Below are positions 1 to 7,725 of a stretch of DNA of 64,000 nt, piece by piece. Source of the stretch: Labrys wisconsinensis (lineage in GTDB: Bacteria > Pseudomonadota > Alphaproteobacteria > Rhizobiales > Labraceae); assembly GCF_030814995.1 (NCBI RefSeq), contig NZ_JAUSVX010000006.1:186001-250000 (forward strand), in the 5' to 3' direction. A program made the position numbers and the translations under genes. The notes below the pieces were generated by a model, which was not told the origin of the DNA, did not search any database, and was given only the letters and a program-made list of their open reading frames with translations. Position 1 is the stretch's first letter. Every line of letters starts with the position of its first letter.

Positions 1-21
1 GAGCAGGGCTGTGCGGTCCAT
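1..21 (-). CDS. Possible 5' end of a truncated reverse-strand gene
   Basis: An ATG at 21 opens a reverse-strand frame reading MDRTALL before the window edge. Only seven codons are visible. The spacing from the neighbouring oxidoreductase and a palindrome in between fit a gene start, but no clear Shine-Dalgarno is seen and the product cannot be named. Confidence 0.25.
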
Positions 22-45
22 GACGCGTTCGTAGAGGGGAAACGA

Positions 46-64
46 AACAAGATCAAATCTTGTT
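46..64. terminator. Short perfect hairpin downstream of the MDR oxidoreductase gene
   Basis: AACAAGAT (46-53), a 3-nt loop, and ATCTTGTT (57-64) form a perfect 8-bp stem. On the reverse strand it lies 39 nt after the oxidoreductase stop and is followed by a T-rich run (TTTCGTTT), so a weak intrinsic terminator is the simplest reading. It could instead be an operator for the gene that seems to start at 21. Confidence 0.4.
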
Positions 65-102
65 CGCAGCGCCGTTCGAAACCCGGTGCCCCCCGGGCGA
101 AT

Positions 103-1083
103 CTACATCCTGAACATCTGCTTTCCGAGGTTCGGATGGTTCCAGGCGTCGCCGACGGCGCGTTGGAAATCTTCGAGCGGGTGGACCCCGCCGACCGGGA
201 CATGGAAATCGGGTCGGCGGAAGAGTTCGGCGATCTCGCGCAGCACCGGCCCGTCGTCGTCGCGGGGCGGCGAGAAGAAATAGCGATAGACGCTGGCCCT
301 GATCTCCGCCCCGCTCAGCAGCACGTCGAAATTGTGCAGCGCGAATCGCTCGGCGCTCATGCCGCCGTTGATGACCAGCCGTCCGCCGAAGGCGAGGCTG
401 CGGACCAGTTCGCCGGTCACGGGACCGCCGACATTGTCGATGACGCCGTGAAGGCCGGCATTCCCGGTGATCGCCATCACCGTTTCCCTCACGCCCGTCG
501 TCGCGTTCGAGAGGTCGACGACCGCGGCCGCCCCGAGATCGCCGAGGTCGAGATCGGCGTGCAGGCGCCGGACGAAGGGGATGACGTTGATGCCGCGCCG
601 CCTGGCGAACTGCAGCACCATGGTCGAGATCGAGGAATAGCCGGCGGTGAGCGCCAGCCATTGCCCGGGCTGCACGCCCGACTCCGCCAGGAGATCCCAG
701 GCGGTGATCGGGTTCATCAATTGTCCGGCCCGCTCGACGGGATAGCCCTCCGGCAGCGGGATCAGCCATTCCGCGGGAACGGCGGCATAGTCCGCCCAGG
801 TGCCGTAATAGCTGAAGGCGACGAGCGTGCCGGGCTTCAGCGCGACCTGCGCGCCGACCTTCTCGATGATGCCGGCGCCGTGGTTTCCCGCGACCTGCCC
901 CGGCAGGTGCGGCTTCTTCGGTTCGGGGTAGAGGCCCTGGATGAACAGGAAGTCTCCCGGGTTGATCGAGGCCGAGACCATTCTGACGAGCGCCTGGTCG
1001 TCGCCGATCGCCGGGACCGGAATCTCGGCGAGGCGGAGCACTTCCAGGGGCGAGCCGATGTCATCGAACAGGATTGCTTTCAT
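103..1083 (-). CDS. MDR-family NAD(P)H-dependent oxidoreductase, zinc-free quinone/enoyl reductase type
   Basis: Medium-chain dehydrogenase/reductase of 326 residues, close to the usual 320-340. The N-terminal GroES-like domain carries the SINPGD motif typical of enoyl/quinone reductases (residues about 38-43), and a Rossmann domain follows from about residue 140. The structural-zinc cysteine cluster is absent, so a zinc-free reductase (quinone oxidoreductase or 2-enoyl reductase like) is more likely than a classic alcohol dehydrogenase. The ATG at 1083 was chosen over an upstream in-frame codon because GGAGG lies about 6 nt before it. It is a single gene on the same strand as the downstream-numbered hydrolase but separated by more than 300 nt. 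The substrate is unknown. Confidence 0.85.
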   Translation of the reverse strand: MKAILFDDIGSPLEVLRLAEIPVPAIGDDQALVRMVSASINPGDFLFIQGLYPEPKKPHLPGQVAGNHGAGIIEKVGAQVALKPGTLVAFSYYGTWADYAAVPAEWLIPLPEGYPVERAGQLMNPITAWDLLAESGVQPGQWLALTAGYSSISTMVLQFARRRGINVIPFVRRLHADLDLGDLGAAAVVDLSNATTGVRETVMAITGNAGLHGVIDNVGGPVTGELVRSLAFGGRLVINGGMSAERFALHNFDVLLSGAEIRASVYRYFFSPPRDDDGPVLREIAELFRRPDFHVPVGGVHPLEDFQRAVGDAWNHPNLGKQMFRM

Positions 1084-1168
1084 GTCTGCCTCCAGGTGGG
1101 GAAATGCGGACCGCGGGCGACTTGGGTGTCGTCCGGGCATAACCGCATCGAACGCGACGTCGGCTATT

Positions 1169-1308
1169 CCCCCTTGCGGGGAGGGGTAAGGGGTGGGGGT
1201 CGATCAGAATGGAGCGCGACGCCGGTCGAAGGGCTTTGCACTCGACTTTCTACCCGTCGAGGCTGGCGTTACGACCCCCAGCCCCTTACCCCTCCCCGCA
1301 AGGGGGAG
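1169..1308. repeat. Long imperfect inverted repeat (REP-like) in an intergenic region
   Basis: Two arms of about 34 nt, 1169-1203 and about 1272-1308, are reverse complements apart from one inserted base. The arm core is CCCTTGCGGGGAGGGGTAAG and its complement, and the intervening loop is about 68 nt. It fills most of the 316-nt gap 1084-1399, in which I see no gene. Palindromes of this CCCTTGCGGGGAGGGG type are common intergenic elements in alphaproteobacteria (general knowledge). Possible roles are transcription termination or mRNA stabilisation. Confidence 0.75.
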
Positions 1309-1399
1309 GGGAGGCCCAAGCGTCGCGGGCTCATCGACCAGCGTCGCGTCTTGTCCGACCGTATCGGGGTGGCGTCCTACGCTTATCTCCGGACGCCCC

Positions 1400-2317
1400 C
1401 TAGCGGCCGTCGAGGAACGAGGCGACGCGCGCGACGGTGAGGTCCGGATTCTCTTCGATGAGCCAATGGCCCGCGCCGGGGATCAGGACCTCGTCGACAT
1501 GGCTCGCCAGCGTGCGCATCGCCGCCGCCGCCGCGGCGCCGAAGGCCCGGTCCGCCCGCTCGCCGCCGACGGCCAGGACCGGCATGGTCAGCTTCGTCCT
1601 CGCGAAGACCGCATTGTCCCGCACATCCGTGTCGAAGGCGGCGAACTGGGCGAATCCCGCCCGCATGGCGCCGGGCGCGGCATATTGCCTGGCGTAGTGA
1701 TCGCGCGTCGCATCGTCGATCCGGGACGGGTCGCCGGAGAAATCGTTCCAGAACCGGTCGAAATAGATGCGCTCGCGGCCGGCGACGAGACGCTCGGCCT
1801 CGGGCCCGCGGAAGGAGAAATGCCAGACGGCCGGGATCCTGACGATCTGGTCCCACGGGCCGATGCCGGGCGGGACGGCTTCCATGACGACGAGCCGGGT
1901 TACCTCCTGCGGAAATTCCGCCGCATAGGCATAGGCGACCATGCCGCCGAGATCGTGCCCGACGATCGCGGCCCGGTCGAAGCCGAGCGCCTCGACGATG
2001 CTGCGGATATCCCGGGCCTGGGTCTTCTTGTCGTAGCCGTCGGCCGGCCGCGACGAGCGCCCGAGGCCGCGCAGGTCGGGCACGATCACGGTGTGGTGCT
2101 TCACCAGCTCCGATGCGAGCGGTCCCCACATGTCGCCGCTCTCGACATAGCCGTGCAGCAGCACGACCGGATCGCCCGCGCCGCCGACCCGGACGAAGAG
2201 GTCGGCGCCCGGCGTGGCGATCATCCGGCTCTCGAAGCCAGCGGGGAGGCCCGGCTGCTCCGCCGCGGCCGGCGTTGCGAGGACGAGGGCGAGGGTGGCG
2301 AGGACGGTCCTGATCAT
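1400..2317 (-). CDS. Exported alpha/beta hydrolase, epoxide hydrolase/haloacetate dehalogenase-like
   Basis: A 305-residue alpha/beta-hydrolase with a Sec signal peptide (about residues 1-20, ending ATPAAAEQ), so it probably acts in the periplasm. An HG oxyanion motif (LLHGY, about 54-58) precedes the nucleophile elbow GHDLGG, where the nucleophile is Asp122. An aspartate there marks the epoxide-hydrolase/haloalkane-dehalogenase subgroup rather than esterases. The catalytic His lies in the C-terminal PGAGHWL motif. I start at the ATG at 2317; a GTG three codons upstream (2326) is an alternative and neither has a strong ribosome site. It is transcribed divergently from the GlxA-type regulator, which may control it. 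The substrate is not predictable. Confidence 0.85.
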   Translation of the reverse strand: MIRTVLATLALVLATPAAAEQPGLPAGFESRMIATPGADLFVRVGGAGDPVVLLHGYVESGDMWGPLASELVKHHTVIVPDLRGLGRSSRPADGYDKKTQARDIRSIVEALGFDRAAIVGHDLGGMVAYAYAAEFPQEVTRLVVMEAVPPGIGPWDQIVRIPAVWHFSFRGPEAERLVAGRERIYFDRFWNDFSGDPSRIDDATRDHYARQYAAPGAMRAGFAQFAAFDTDVRDNAVFARTKLTMPVLAVGGERADRAFGAAAAAAMRTLASHVDEVLIPGAGHWLIEENPDLTVARVASFLDGR

Positions 2318-2443
2318 GGGTCTCACGGGGGCAGCCGGTGTCGATGCCCGACCCTAGGGTCTTGCCGAGGTTGTCGGAATTGGCAGATATGACAATCTCT
2401 ATGCTGAATCTGCCAAGCCGCCGCGGCGCCAGGAGGCCCCCCC

Positions 2444-3415
2444 TTGCCGATGTCCCGACCGGTCCATGTGGTGATCTGGCTGCCGTCGACCTTCTATTCC
2501 GCCGTCGCCGCCACGCTTGTCGAAATGCTCGAGCTGGTGAACGGCATCCGGCGTTCCCAGGTCCTGTCGTTCGAGTTCGTGGCGCGGCAGGCGGTCGCCA
2601 CCTCGACATCGGGGATCTCCTTCGAGACCCGGCCCGCACCGTCCCGGCCGATGGACGTGCTCATCCTCCTCGCCATGCCCGGACTGCAGGTGCCGGAGCT
2701 GCTGCGGTCCCTGGAAGAGGAGAGCCGGCATGCGAGGCCCCTGCTGGATGCGGCCCGGCACGACGGCGCGATCATCGCCGCCCATTGCGGCGCGGGCTAT
2801 TTCCTGGCCGATGCCGGCCTGCTCGACGGCAAGCGGGCAACCATCTCCTGGTGGTTGAAGACGGATGCCCTGCGCCGCTTCCCGCGCGTGCGGTGGGACC
2901 CCTCGCGCCTCCTGATCCGGCAGGGCCGGATCTACACCTGCGGCGGCGGTTTTTCCGGCCTCGAGCTCGGCAAGGCGCTGCTGAAAGATCTCGGCTTCGC
3001 CAGGGAAGAGCGCATCGTGCGCAAGCTCCTGGTCCTGCCGCCGTCGCGGCAGCTCCAGACCCCCTATGAGTTTCCGCTCCAGGACGTGGCGCCGGCGCCC
3101 CAGTCGTTCCGGGAGCAGCTCGAGGCCCTGTCACGAGATCGTCTGCCGACGCTCGATCTCACCGTCCTCGCCGACAGGATGGGGCTGTCGCCGCGGACCT
3201 TGTCGCGCCGGTTTGCCGAGGACCTGCAGACAAGCCCCGGGCGATGGCTCCAGGATCGGCGCCTGGACATGGCGCGGGAGCTCCTGGAACGGACGACGCT
3301 CGCCATTTCAGAGGTCTGCTATCGCGTCGGCTATCAGGACGTGGCCTCCTTCAGCCGGCTCTTCACCCGCACGACCGGCCTGCCGCCCGGCGAGTACCGC
3401 CGCCAGAGCCGGTAG
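2444..3415 (+). CDS. GlxA-family transcriptional regulator (DJ-1/PfpI domain plus AraC HTH)
   Basis: A 323-residue regulator with an N-terminal class-I glutamine amidotransferase-like (DJ-1/PfpI) domain, about residues 8-190, containing the AHCGAGYFLADAGLL segment, and a C-terminal double helix-turn-helix AraC domain, about 220-323, with the typical SRLFTRTTGLPPGEYR ending. GlxA-type proteins sense small molecules through the first domain and activate catabolic genes. AGGAGG at 2431-2436 sits 7 nt before the TTG used here and 13 nt before an ATG at 2450, so TTG is slightly preferred. It is divergent from the hydrolase across a 126-nt region that probably holds both promoters. The ligand is unknown. 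Confidence 0.88.
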   Translation: MPMSRPVHVVIWLPSTFYSAVAATLVEMLELVNGIRRSQVLSFEFVARQAVATSTSGISFETRPAPSRPMDVLILLAMPGLQVPELLRSLEEESRHARPLLDAARHDGAIIAAHCGAGYFLADAGLLDGKRATISWWLKTDALRRFPRVRWDPSRLLIRQGRIYTCGGGFSGLELGKALLKDLGFAREERIVRKLLVLPPSRQLQTPYEFPLQDVAPAPQSFREQLEALSRDRLPTLDLTVLADRMGLSPRTLSRRFAEDLQTSPGRWLQDRRLDMARELLERTTLAISEVCYRVGYQDVASFSRLFTRTTGLPPGEYRRQSR

Positions 3416-3445
3416 TCCGCCCGATGACCCTCATCGGCCGAGCCG

Positions 3446-4816
3446 TCAGGTGCGGGCAGGGCGATATTGCAAGGTGATGCTGCATCCGGCTGCCTCGCCG
3501 CCGAAGACGACGTCCATCCCGTGCAGGCGGGCGACGGCGGCGACGAGGCTGAGGCCCAGCCCGTTGCCGGGCCGATGCCGGCTCTTCTCGGCGCGATAGA
3601 AGCGGCGCAGCACCGCGTCCTGCTCCTCGCTGGGAATGCCCGGCCCGGTGTCGGAAACGGTCACGCCGACGCGGTCGCCCTCACGAAAGCTCCTGACGCG
3701 GACGCTTCCGCCGGCCGGCGTGAACTTGATGGCGTTGTCGATGAGGTTACCGAAGGCCTCGAACAGGAGATTGCGGTCTCCCGAGAAGTCCGGCAATGGC
3801 TCGCTGTCGGCGGCAAGCTGCAGCGCGACCCCTTTTTCCTCGGAGAAGGGTTCATAGAACTCCACGACGTCGGACGTGACTTCGGCGAGGTCGACACGGG
3901 TGAATCCGGATCGGCGCACGCCGTCCTCGACTTCGGAGATCCGCAGCAGCGCGCCGAAGGTCTTCAGGATCCCCCGGGTTTCGCCGATCGCCTCGTCGAT
4001 CCCCTCGGCATAGTCGGCCGGGGTCGCGGCCCGGCGCTGCGCCCGCTCCAGGCCGGCCAGCAGCCGGGTCAGCGGCGTGCGCAGGTCGTGGGCGATGTTG
4101 TCGCAGACGCCTTTCACCTCGCGCATCAACCGCTCGATCTCGGCGAGCATCTCGTTGACGACCCGGGCCAGGCGGGCGACGTCGCCCGAGGTGCCGTCGG
4201 TGGGCAGGCGCCGGGAGAGGTCGCCGGTGATGATGTCCCGCGTCGCGCCTGTGATCGCGTCGATCTGGCGCACGGCGGCGGCGCCGGTCAGGACGGCGCC
4301 CGCCAGTCCGAGCAGAGCCGTCACCGCTCCGGCCAGGATCATCGCGTTGACCAGGACCTCGTTGAACTCGCGCAGCTCGCCGATGCCCTGGGCGACGACG
4401 AGCATGTCACCCGACGGCAGCTGCCGGACCACGCCGCGGAAATGCGTCTCGTGCGGCACGCCGCCGAGCCGGAACTCGAAGGGAGCAGGGTTGGCCGCCA
4501 AGGGCGCAAGCGGCGTGATGGCGCTGCCGGCGACGCGCGCGCCATCGCGGTCGAACAGCGCCATCGGCCGTTCGGGATTGGCGCCGCCGACGATCCGCGC
4601 CTGCAGCCGGTCCTTGACCTCGGCCGGGGCGAGGCGGACGATCTCCTGCTCCTCGCGCAGCACCCATTCGTCGATCTTGTCGCGCATGAAGCTCTTGACC
4701 TCGAAGAACAGGAAGCCGAAGAGCGCGAGCGAGGCCAGGCTGAACAGCGCCAGGAAGAGGGTCGCCAGGCGGAAGCTGGTGGTCCTGCAAACGTCAGCCA
4801 GGCGCCTTAAGGACAT
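3446..4816 (-). CDS. Sensor histidine kinase, HAMP-containing, next to an RND pump
   Basis: A 456-residue membrane kinase. Two transmembrane helices (about 16-38 and 157-180) flank a periplasmic sensor of about 115 residues, followed by a HAMP linker (about 180-233). The H-box (IAHDLRTPLTRL, phospho-acceptor His243), N-box (NLIDNAIKF), G1 (DTGPGIP) and G2 (GNGLGLSL) are all intact. Its 5' end overlaps the upstream regulator gene by 23 nt, so the two are translated together as a two-component pair. The periplasmic sensor has no recognisable ligand motif. The adjacent RND efflux genes suggest an envelope stress or toxic-compound signal; that is inference from position. Confidence 0.92.
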   Translation of the reverse strand: MSLRRLADVCRTTSFRLATLFLALFSLASLALFGFLFFEVKSFMRDKIDEWVLREEQEIVRLAPAEVKDRLQARIVGGANPERPMALFDRDGARVAGSAITPLAPLAANPAPFEFRLGGVPHETHFRGVVRQLPSGDMLVVAQGIGELREFNEVLVNAMILAGAVTALLGLAGAVLTGAAAVRQIDAITGATRDIITGDLSRRLPTDGTSGDVARLARVVNEMLAEIERLMREVKGVCDNIAHDLRTPLTRLLAGLERAQRRAATPADYAEGIDEAIGETRGILKTFGALLRISEVEDGVRRSGFTRVDLAEVTSDVVEFYEPFSEEKGVALQLAADSEPLPDFSGDRNLLFEAFGNLIDNAIKFTPAGGSVRVRSFREGDRVGVTVSDTGPGIPSEEQDAVLRRFYRAEKSRHRPGNGLGLSLVAAVARLHGMDVVFGGEAAGCSITLQYRPART

Positions 4817-5477
4817 AGCCCGAACCTCTCACGGTCTGGATCATCGATGCGAGGCCGGCCTGGTCGATCTTGCGCCGGAGCTTGCCGACATGGACATCGA
4901 TGACATTGGTCGGCTCGTCATAGCGATAGTGCCAGACTTCCTCGAACAGCATGGTCCGCGTCACGATCTGTCCGGCATGCCGCATCATATATTCGAGCAG
5001 GCGGTATTCGCGGGGCAGGAGCTCGATCACCTGGCCGGCTCGGCGCACGGTGTGCGTCAGCAGGTCCACTTCGAGATCGCCGGCGCGCAAGGCCGTCTCG
5101 ACGACCGGGCCGGCCCGCCGCCGGATCAGCACGTCCAATCGCGCCGTGAGCTCGAGGAATTCGAACGGCTTGGTCAGGTAGTCGTCGCCGCCGGCCTTGA
5201 GGCCGCGCACGCGCTCGTCGACGGCGGACAGCGCGCTGAGGATGAGGACGGGCGTCTGCACGCCGGCCGCCCGCAGCGCGGCGAGGAGGCTGAGGCCGTC
5301 GACGTCGCCGGGCAGCATGCGGTCGAGGATGATGGCGGCATAGGTTTGGCCGATGGCCTTCACCAGGCCGTCGCGGCCGGTGACCGTGCGTTCGACCTGA
5401 TGGCCGTCGTCGGCCAGGGCCGCCTCGATCTCCGCCGCCGTCCGCTCATCGTCTTCCACCACAAGAATGCGAGCCAT
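4794..5477 (-). CDS. OmpR/PhoB-type response regulator, partner of the adjacent kinase
   Basis: A 227-residue two-domain regulator. The receiver domain (1-120) has the acidic pair E8/D9, phospho-acceptor Asp52 in ILDRMLPG and conserved Lys103. The C-terminal winged helix (about 130-225) ends in the usual VRGSGYVLKAPG. One extra residue occurs in the loop after the phosphorylation site. It is co-transcribed with the histidine kinase through a 23-nt overlap and is divergent from a second regulator gene at 5610, so one kinase is flanked by two regulators. Confidence 0.93.
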   Translation of the reverse strand: MARILVVEDDERTAAEIEAALADDGHQVERTVTGRDGLVKAIGQTYAAIILDRMLPGDVDGLSLLAALRAAGVQTPVLILSALSAVDERVRGLKAGGDDYLTKPFEFLELTARLDVLIRRRAGPVVETALRAGDLEVDLLTHTVRRAGQVIELLPREYRLLEYMMRHAGQIVTRTMLFEEVWHYRYDEPTNVIDVHVGKLRRKIDQAGLASMIQTVRGSGYVLKAPG

Positions 5478-5582
5478 CCCGCCTCCCGTTCTTTCCCTGT
5501 CCCGCCGCGAATGCGTCGTAGGGTCGCCTCTCGGGCGTCGACACTATGGCATCGAGGCGGCAGCGCCGGTTTCGCCGGATCA

Positions 5583-5596
5583 TGAAATCCGTTTCA
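5583..5596. promoter_or_regulatory. 14-bp palindromic operator candidate, copy 1
   Basis: TGAAATCCGTTTCA is an inverted repeat of TGAAA/TTTCA around a 4-nt centre, 14 nt upstream of the GTG start of the orphan regulator and in the divergent region serving the kinase pair. Its reverse complement differs at only one base from the site at 6318-6331 ahead of the efflux operon, which argues that one regulator binds both. Confidence 0.65.
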
Positions 5597-5609
5597 TCAA
5601 GGACAGCGC

Positions 5610-6278
5610 GTGCGCATCCTGATTGTCGAAGACGACGAGAAGACGGCGACCCACCTGTCCCGGGGGCTGACCGAATGCGGTCACGTCACCGACCAGGTGA
5701 GGGACGGGGAAACGGCGCTCGCCCTCGTGCTCGAAGGCATCTACGACCTCGTCGTCGTTGACCGCCGGCTCCCGGGCCAGGACGGCCTCGCGCTCGTCAG
5801 GCAGCTCCGAAAGCTCGGGGCCGCCGTCCAGGTCCTGATGCTCAGCGCCGTGGCGACGGCCGCCGACCGGGTGGAAGGATTGCGGGCGGGCTGCGACGAC
5901 TATCTCGCCAAGCCCTATGCCTTCGCCGAGGTCGCCGCCCGTGTCGAGGCGCTGCATCGCCGGGTCGATCGGGCTCCGGTCCAGGACGTGCTGCAGGTCG
6001 GCCCGCTGGTTCTGAACCTGCGCTTGCGGAATGCCAGCCGGGCCGGACGCGCCATCGACCTGCAGAAGCGCGAGTTCCTGCTGCTGGAATGCCTGATGCG
6101 CCACGCCGGACAGGTGGTGACGCGATCCATGCTGCTGGAGGCCGCCTGGAACTATGATTTCGAGCCGCGCGGCAACATCATCGACATGCACATCCACCGG
6201 CTGCGCCGGAAGCTCGACCACGGCTTCGAGGATGCGCTGATCCGGACCGTGCCGGGTATCGGCTACCGCATCGGCTGA
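5610..6278 (+). CDS. Second OmpR-type response regulator, no kinase of its own
   Basis: A 222-residue regulator with a complete receiver (E7/D8/D9, phospho-acceptor Asp51 in VVVDRRLPG, Lys101) and a winged-helix output domain ending in VPGIGYRIG. It starts with GTG at 5610, preceded by AAGGAC at a good distance. It is divergent from the first regulator and lies 130 nt upstream of the RND membrane-fusion gene on the same strand, so it is the likely direct regulator of the pump. Phosphate must come from the neighbouring kinase or a distant one. It resembles the first regulator in architecture but is clearly a separate protein. Confidence 0.92.
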   Translation: MRILIVEDDEKTATHLSRGLTECGHVTDQVRDGETALALVLEGIYDLVVVDRRLPGQDGLALVRQLRKLGAAVQVLMLSAVATAADRVEGLRAGCDDYLAKPYAFAEVAARVEALHRRVDRAPVQDVLQVGPLVLNLRLRNASRAGRAIDLQKREFLLLECLMRHAGQVVTRSMLLEAAWNYDFEPRGNIIDMHIHRLRRKLDHGFEDALIRTVPGIGYRIG

Positions 6279-6317
6279 CGCGTCTTGCTCTGGGCCGGCG
6301 GCGGCCCGACGCCATTG

Positions 6318-6331
6318 TGAAGCGGATTTCA
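6318..6331. promoter_or_regulatory. 14-bp palindromic operator candidate, copy 2, ahead of the efflux operon
   Basis: TGAAGCGGATTTCA, 78 nt upstream of the membrane-fusion gene start. Its reverse complement matches the site at 5583-5596 at 13 of 14 positions. It sits where an activator or repressor of the pump operon would be expected. Confidence 0.65.
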
Positions 6332-6408
6332 TTTTCGCGCGAAGCGCCGGCCATCGGCGCTGGGGCAGGGTCACGCTCGACCCCTGATCCCTGGACCCAC
6401 CGGCACGG

Positions 6409-7725
6409 ATGACTTCTCAAACCGAATCCCGAGCGACATTGCGCGCCGTCGATCCCGCCGGCGGGGCCGACCTGGCCGCCGAGGCCACGCCACCTGCCGC
6501 CCGATCCGACAGGCCCGCCCCTGAATTGCCCGTGGATCGCGGCACGCAGGCGGCGCGGCCCCGGCGGCGCGGCTGGTCCGTCCCGGTCATCGCGCTGGCG
6601 CTGGCCGCGGCCGCCGCGGCCGGCTTTCATGTCTGGAACCCCGCCGGGCGAAGCGCCGTGGCACCTGCGGCTCCGGCCGCCGCCATCCCCGTCACCCTGG
6701 GCAAGGCCACCGTCAGGGACCTGCCGAACACCCGGTCCGGCGTCGGCAGCGTCACGCCCCTGCGGGTCGTGGACGTCAAGGCGCGCGTCGACGGCCAGGT
6801 GCAGCGCCTCGCTTTCGTCGAGGGGAGCGACGTCAAGGCCGGGGATTCCCTGGCCTCGATCGACCCTCGTCCCTATCAGGCCCAGCTTGCCCAGGCGCAG
6901 GCGGCCTATCAGAAAGATACGGCACAGCTCGTCAACGCGCGGGCGGACAACAGCCGCGCCAACCGTCTGATCACCAGCGGCGCCGGCACGGTGCAGGCGG
7001 CCGACACCACGAAATCGCAGGTGGCCGTGCTGGAGGCGGCGATCGCCGGCGACCAGGCCGTCATCGACATGGCCAGGCTCAATCTCGGCTTTGCCGAGGT
7101 CACCGCCCCGATCGCCGGGCGCGTCGGGCTGCGGCAGGTCGACGAGGGCGCCATCGTGCACGCGGGCGATGCGAGCGGCATCGTCACCATCACGCAGATG
7201 AGCCCCATCGCCGTCGTGTTCTCGCTGCCCCAGGACGATCTGCCGGATGTGATCGCCGGCCAGGGCCAGGGCGAGCTGCCCGTCGCCGTCGACAGTCGGG
7301 ACGGAAGCCGGCACCTGGCGGACGGCCGGCTCACCGTGATCGACAGCCAGGTCGACGGGGCGACCGGCATGATCAAGCTGAAGGCGGAGTTCGCCAATGA
7401 CGGCCGGTCCCTGTGGCCGGGCGAGCTCGTCACCGCCCGCGTGCTCGTCCGGACCGACCGCAACGCCACGGTGGTGCCGTCCGGCGCGGTCCAGAACGGG
7501 CAGACCGGTTCCTATGTCTTCACCGTGAAGCCGGACGGCACCGTCGCCGTCGCGCCCGTCAGGACCGGCAGGACGGTCGACGGCGACACGGCGCTGCTCT
7601 CCGGCGTCGCGCCCGGTCAGGAGGTCGTGCTCGACGGGCAGTCTCGCTTGACCGAGGGGGCGAGGGTGGTCGCCGTGACGGCAGATGCCGCTCCGCCGTC
7701 CGGGAACGCCGGGGCACCCAAATGA
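6409..7725 (+). CDS. RND efflux membrane fusion protein, MdtA type
   Basis: A 438-residue periplasmic adaptor. A long Pro/Ala/Arg-rich cytoplasmic N-terminus is followed by one membrane anchor (about residues 46-66), not a lipobox. Next come the barrel-sandwich halves (about 120-150 and 220-250), the coiled-coil hairpin (about 150-220, with the PYQAQLAQAQA start) and beta-barrel and membrane-proximal domains with the TAPIAGRVGLRQVDEGAIV signature. MdtA-type proteins link an inner-membrane RND pump to an outer-membrane channel. No channel gene is present here, so it must be borrowed from elsewhere. The stop overlaps the start of the transporter gene (ATGA), which couples their translation. Confidence 0.93.
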   Translation: MTSQTESRATLRAVDPAGGADLAAEATPPAARSDRPAPELPVDRGTQAARPRRRGWSVPVIALALAAAAAAGFHVWNPAGRSAVAPAAPAAAIPVTLGKATVRDLPNTRSGVGSVTPLRVVDVKARVDGQVQRLAFVEGSDVKAGDSLASIDPRPYQAQLAQAQAAYQKDTAQLVNARADNSRANRLITSGAGTVQAADTTKSQVAVLEAAIAGDQAVIDMARLNLGFAEVTAPIAGRVGLRQVDEGAIVHAGDASGIVTITQMSPIAVVFSLPQDDLPDVIAGQGQGELPVAVDSRDGSRHLADGRLTVIDSQVDGATGMIKLKAEFANDGRSLWPGELVTARVLVRTDRNATVVPSGAVQNGQTGSYVFTVKPDGTVAVAPVRTGRTVDGDTALLSGVAPGQEVVLDGQSRLTEGARVVAVTADAAPPSGNAGAPK

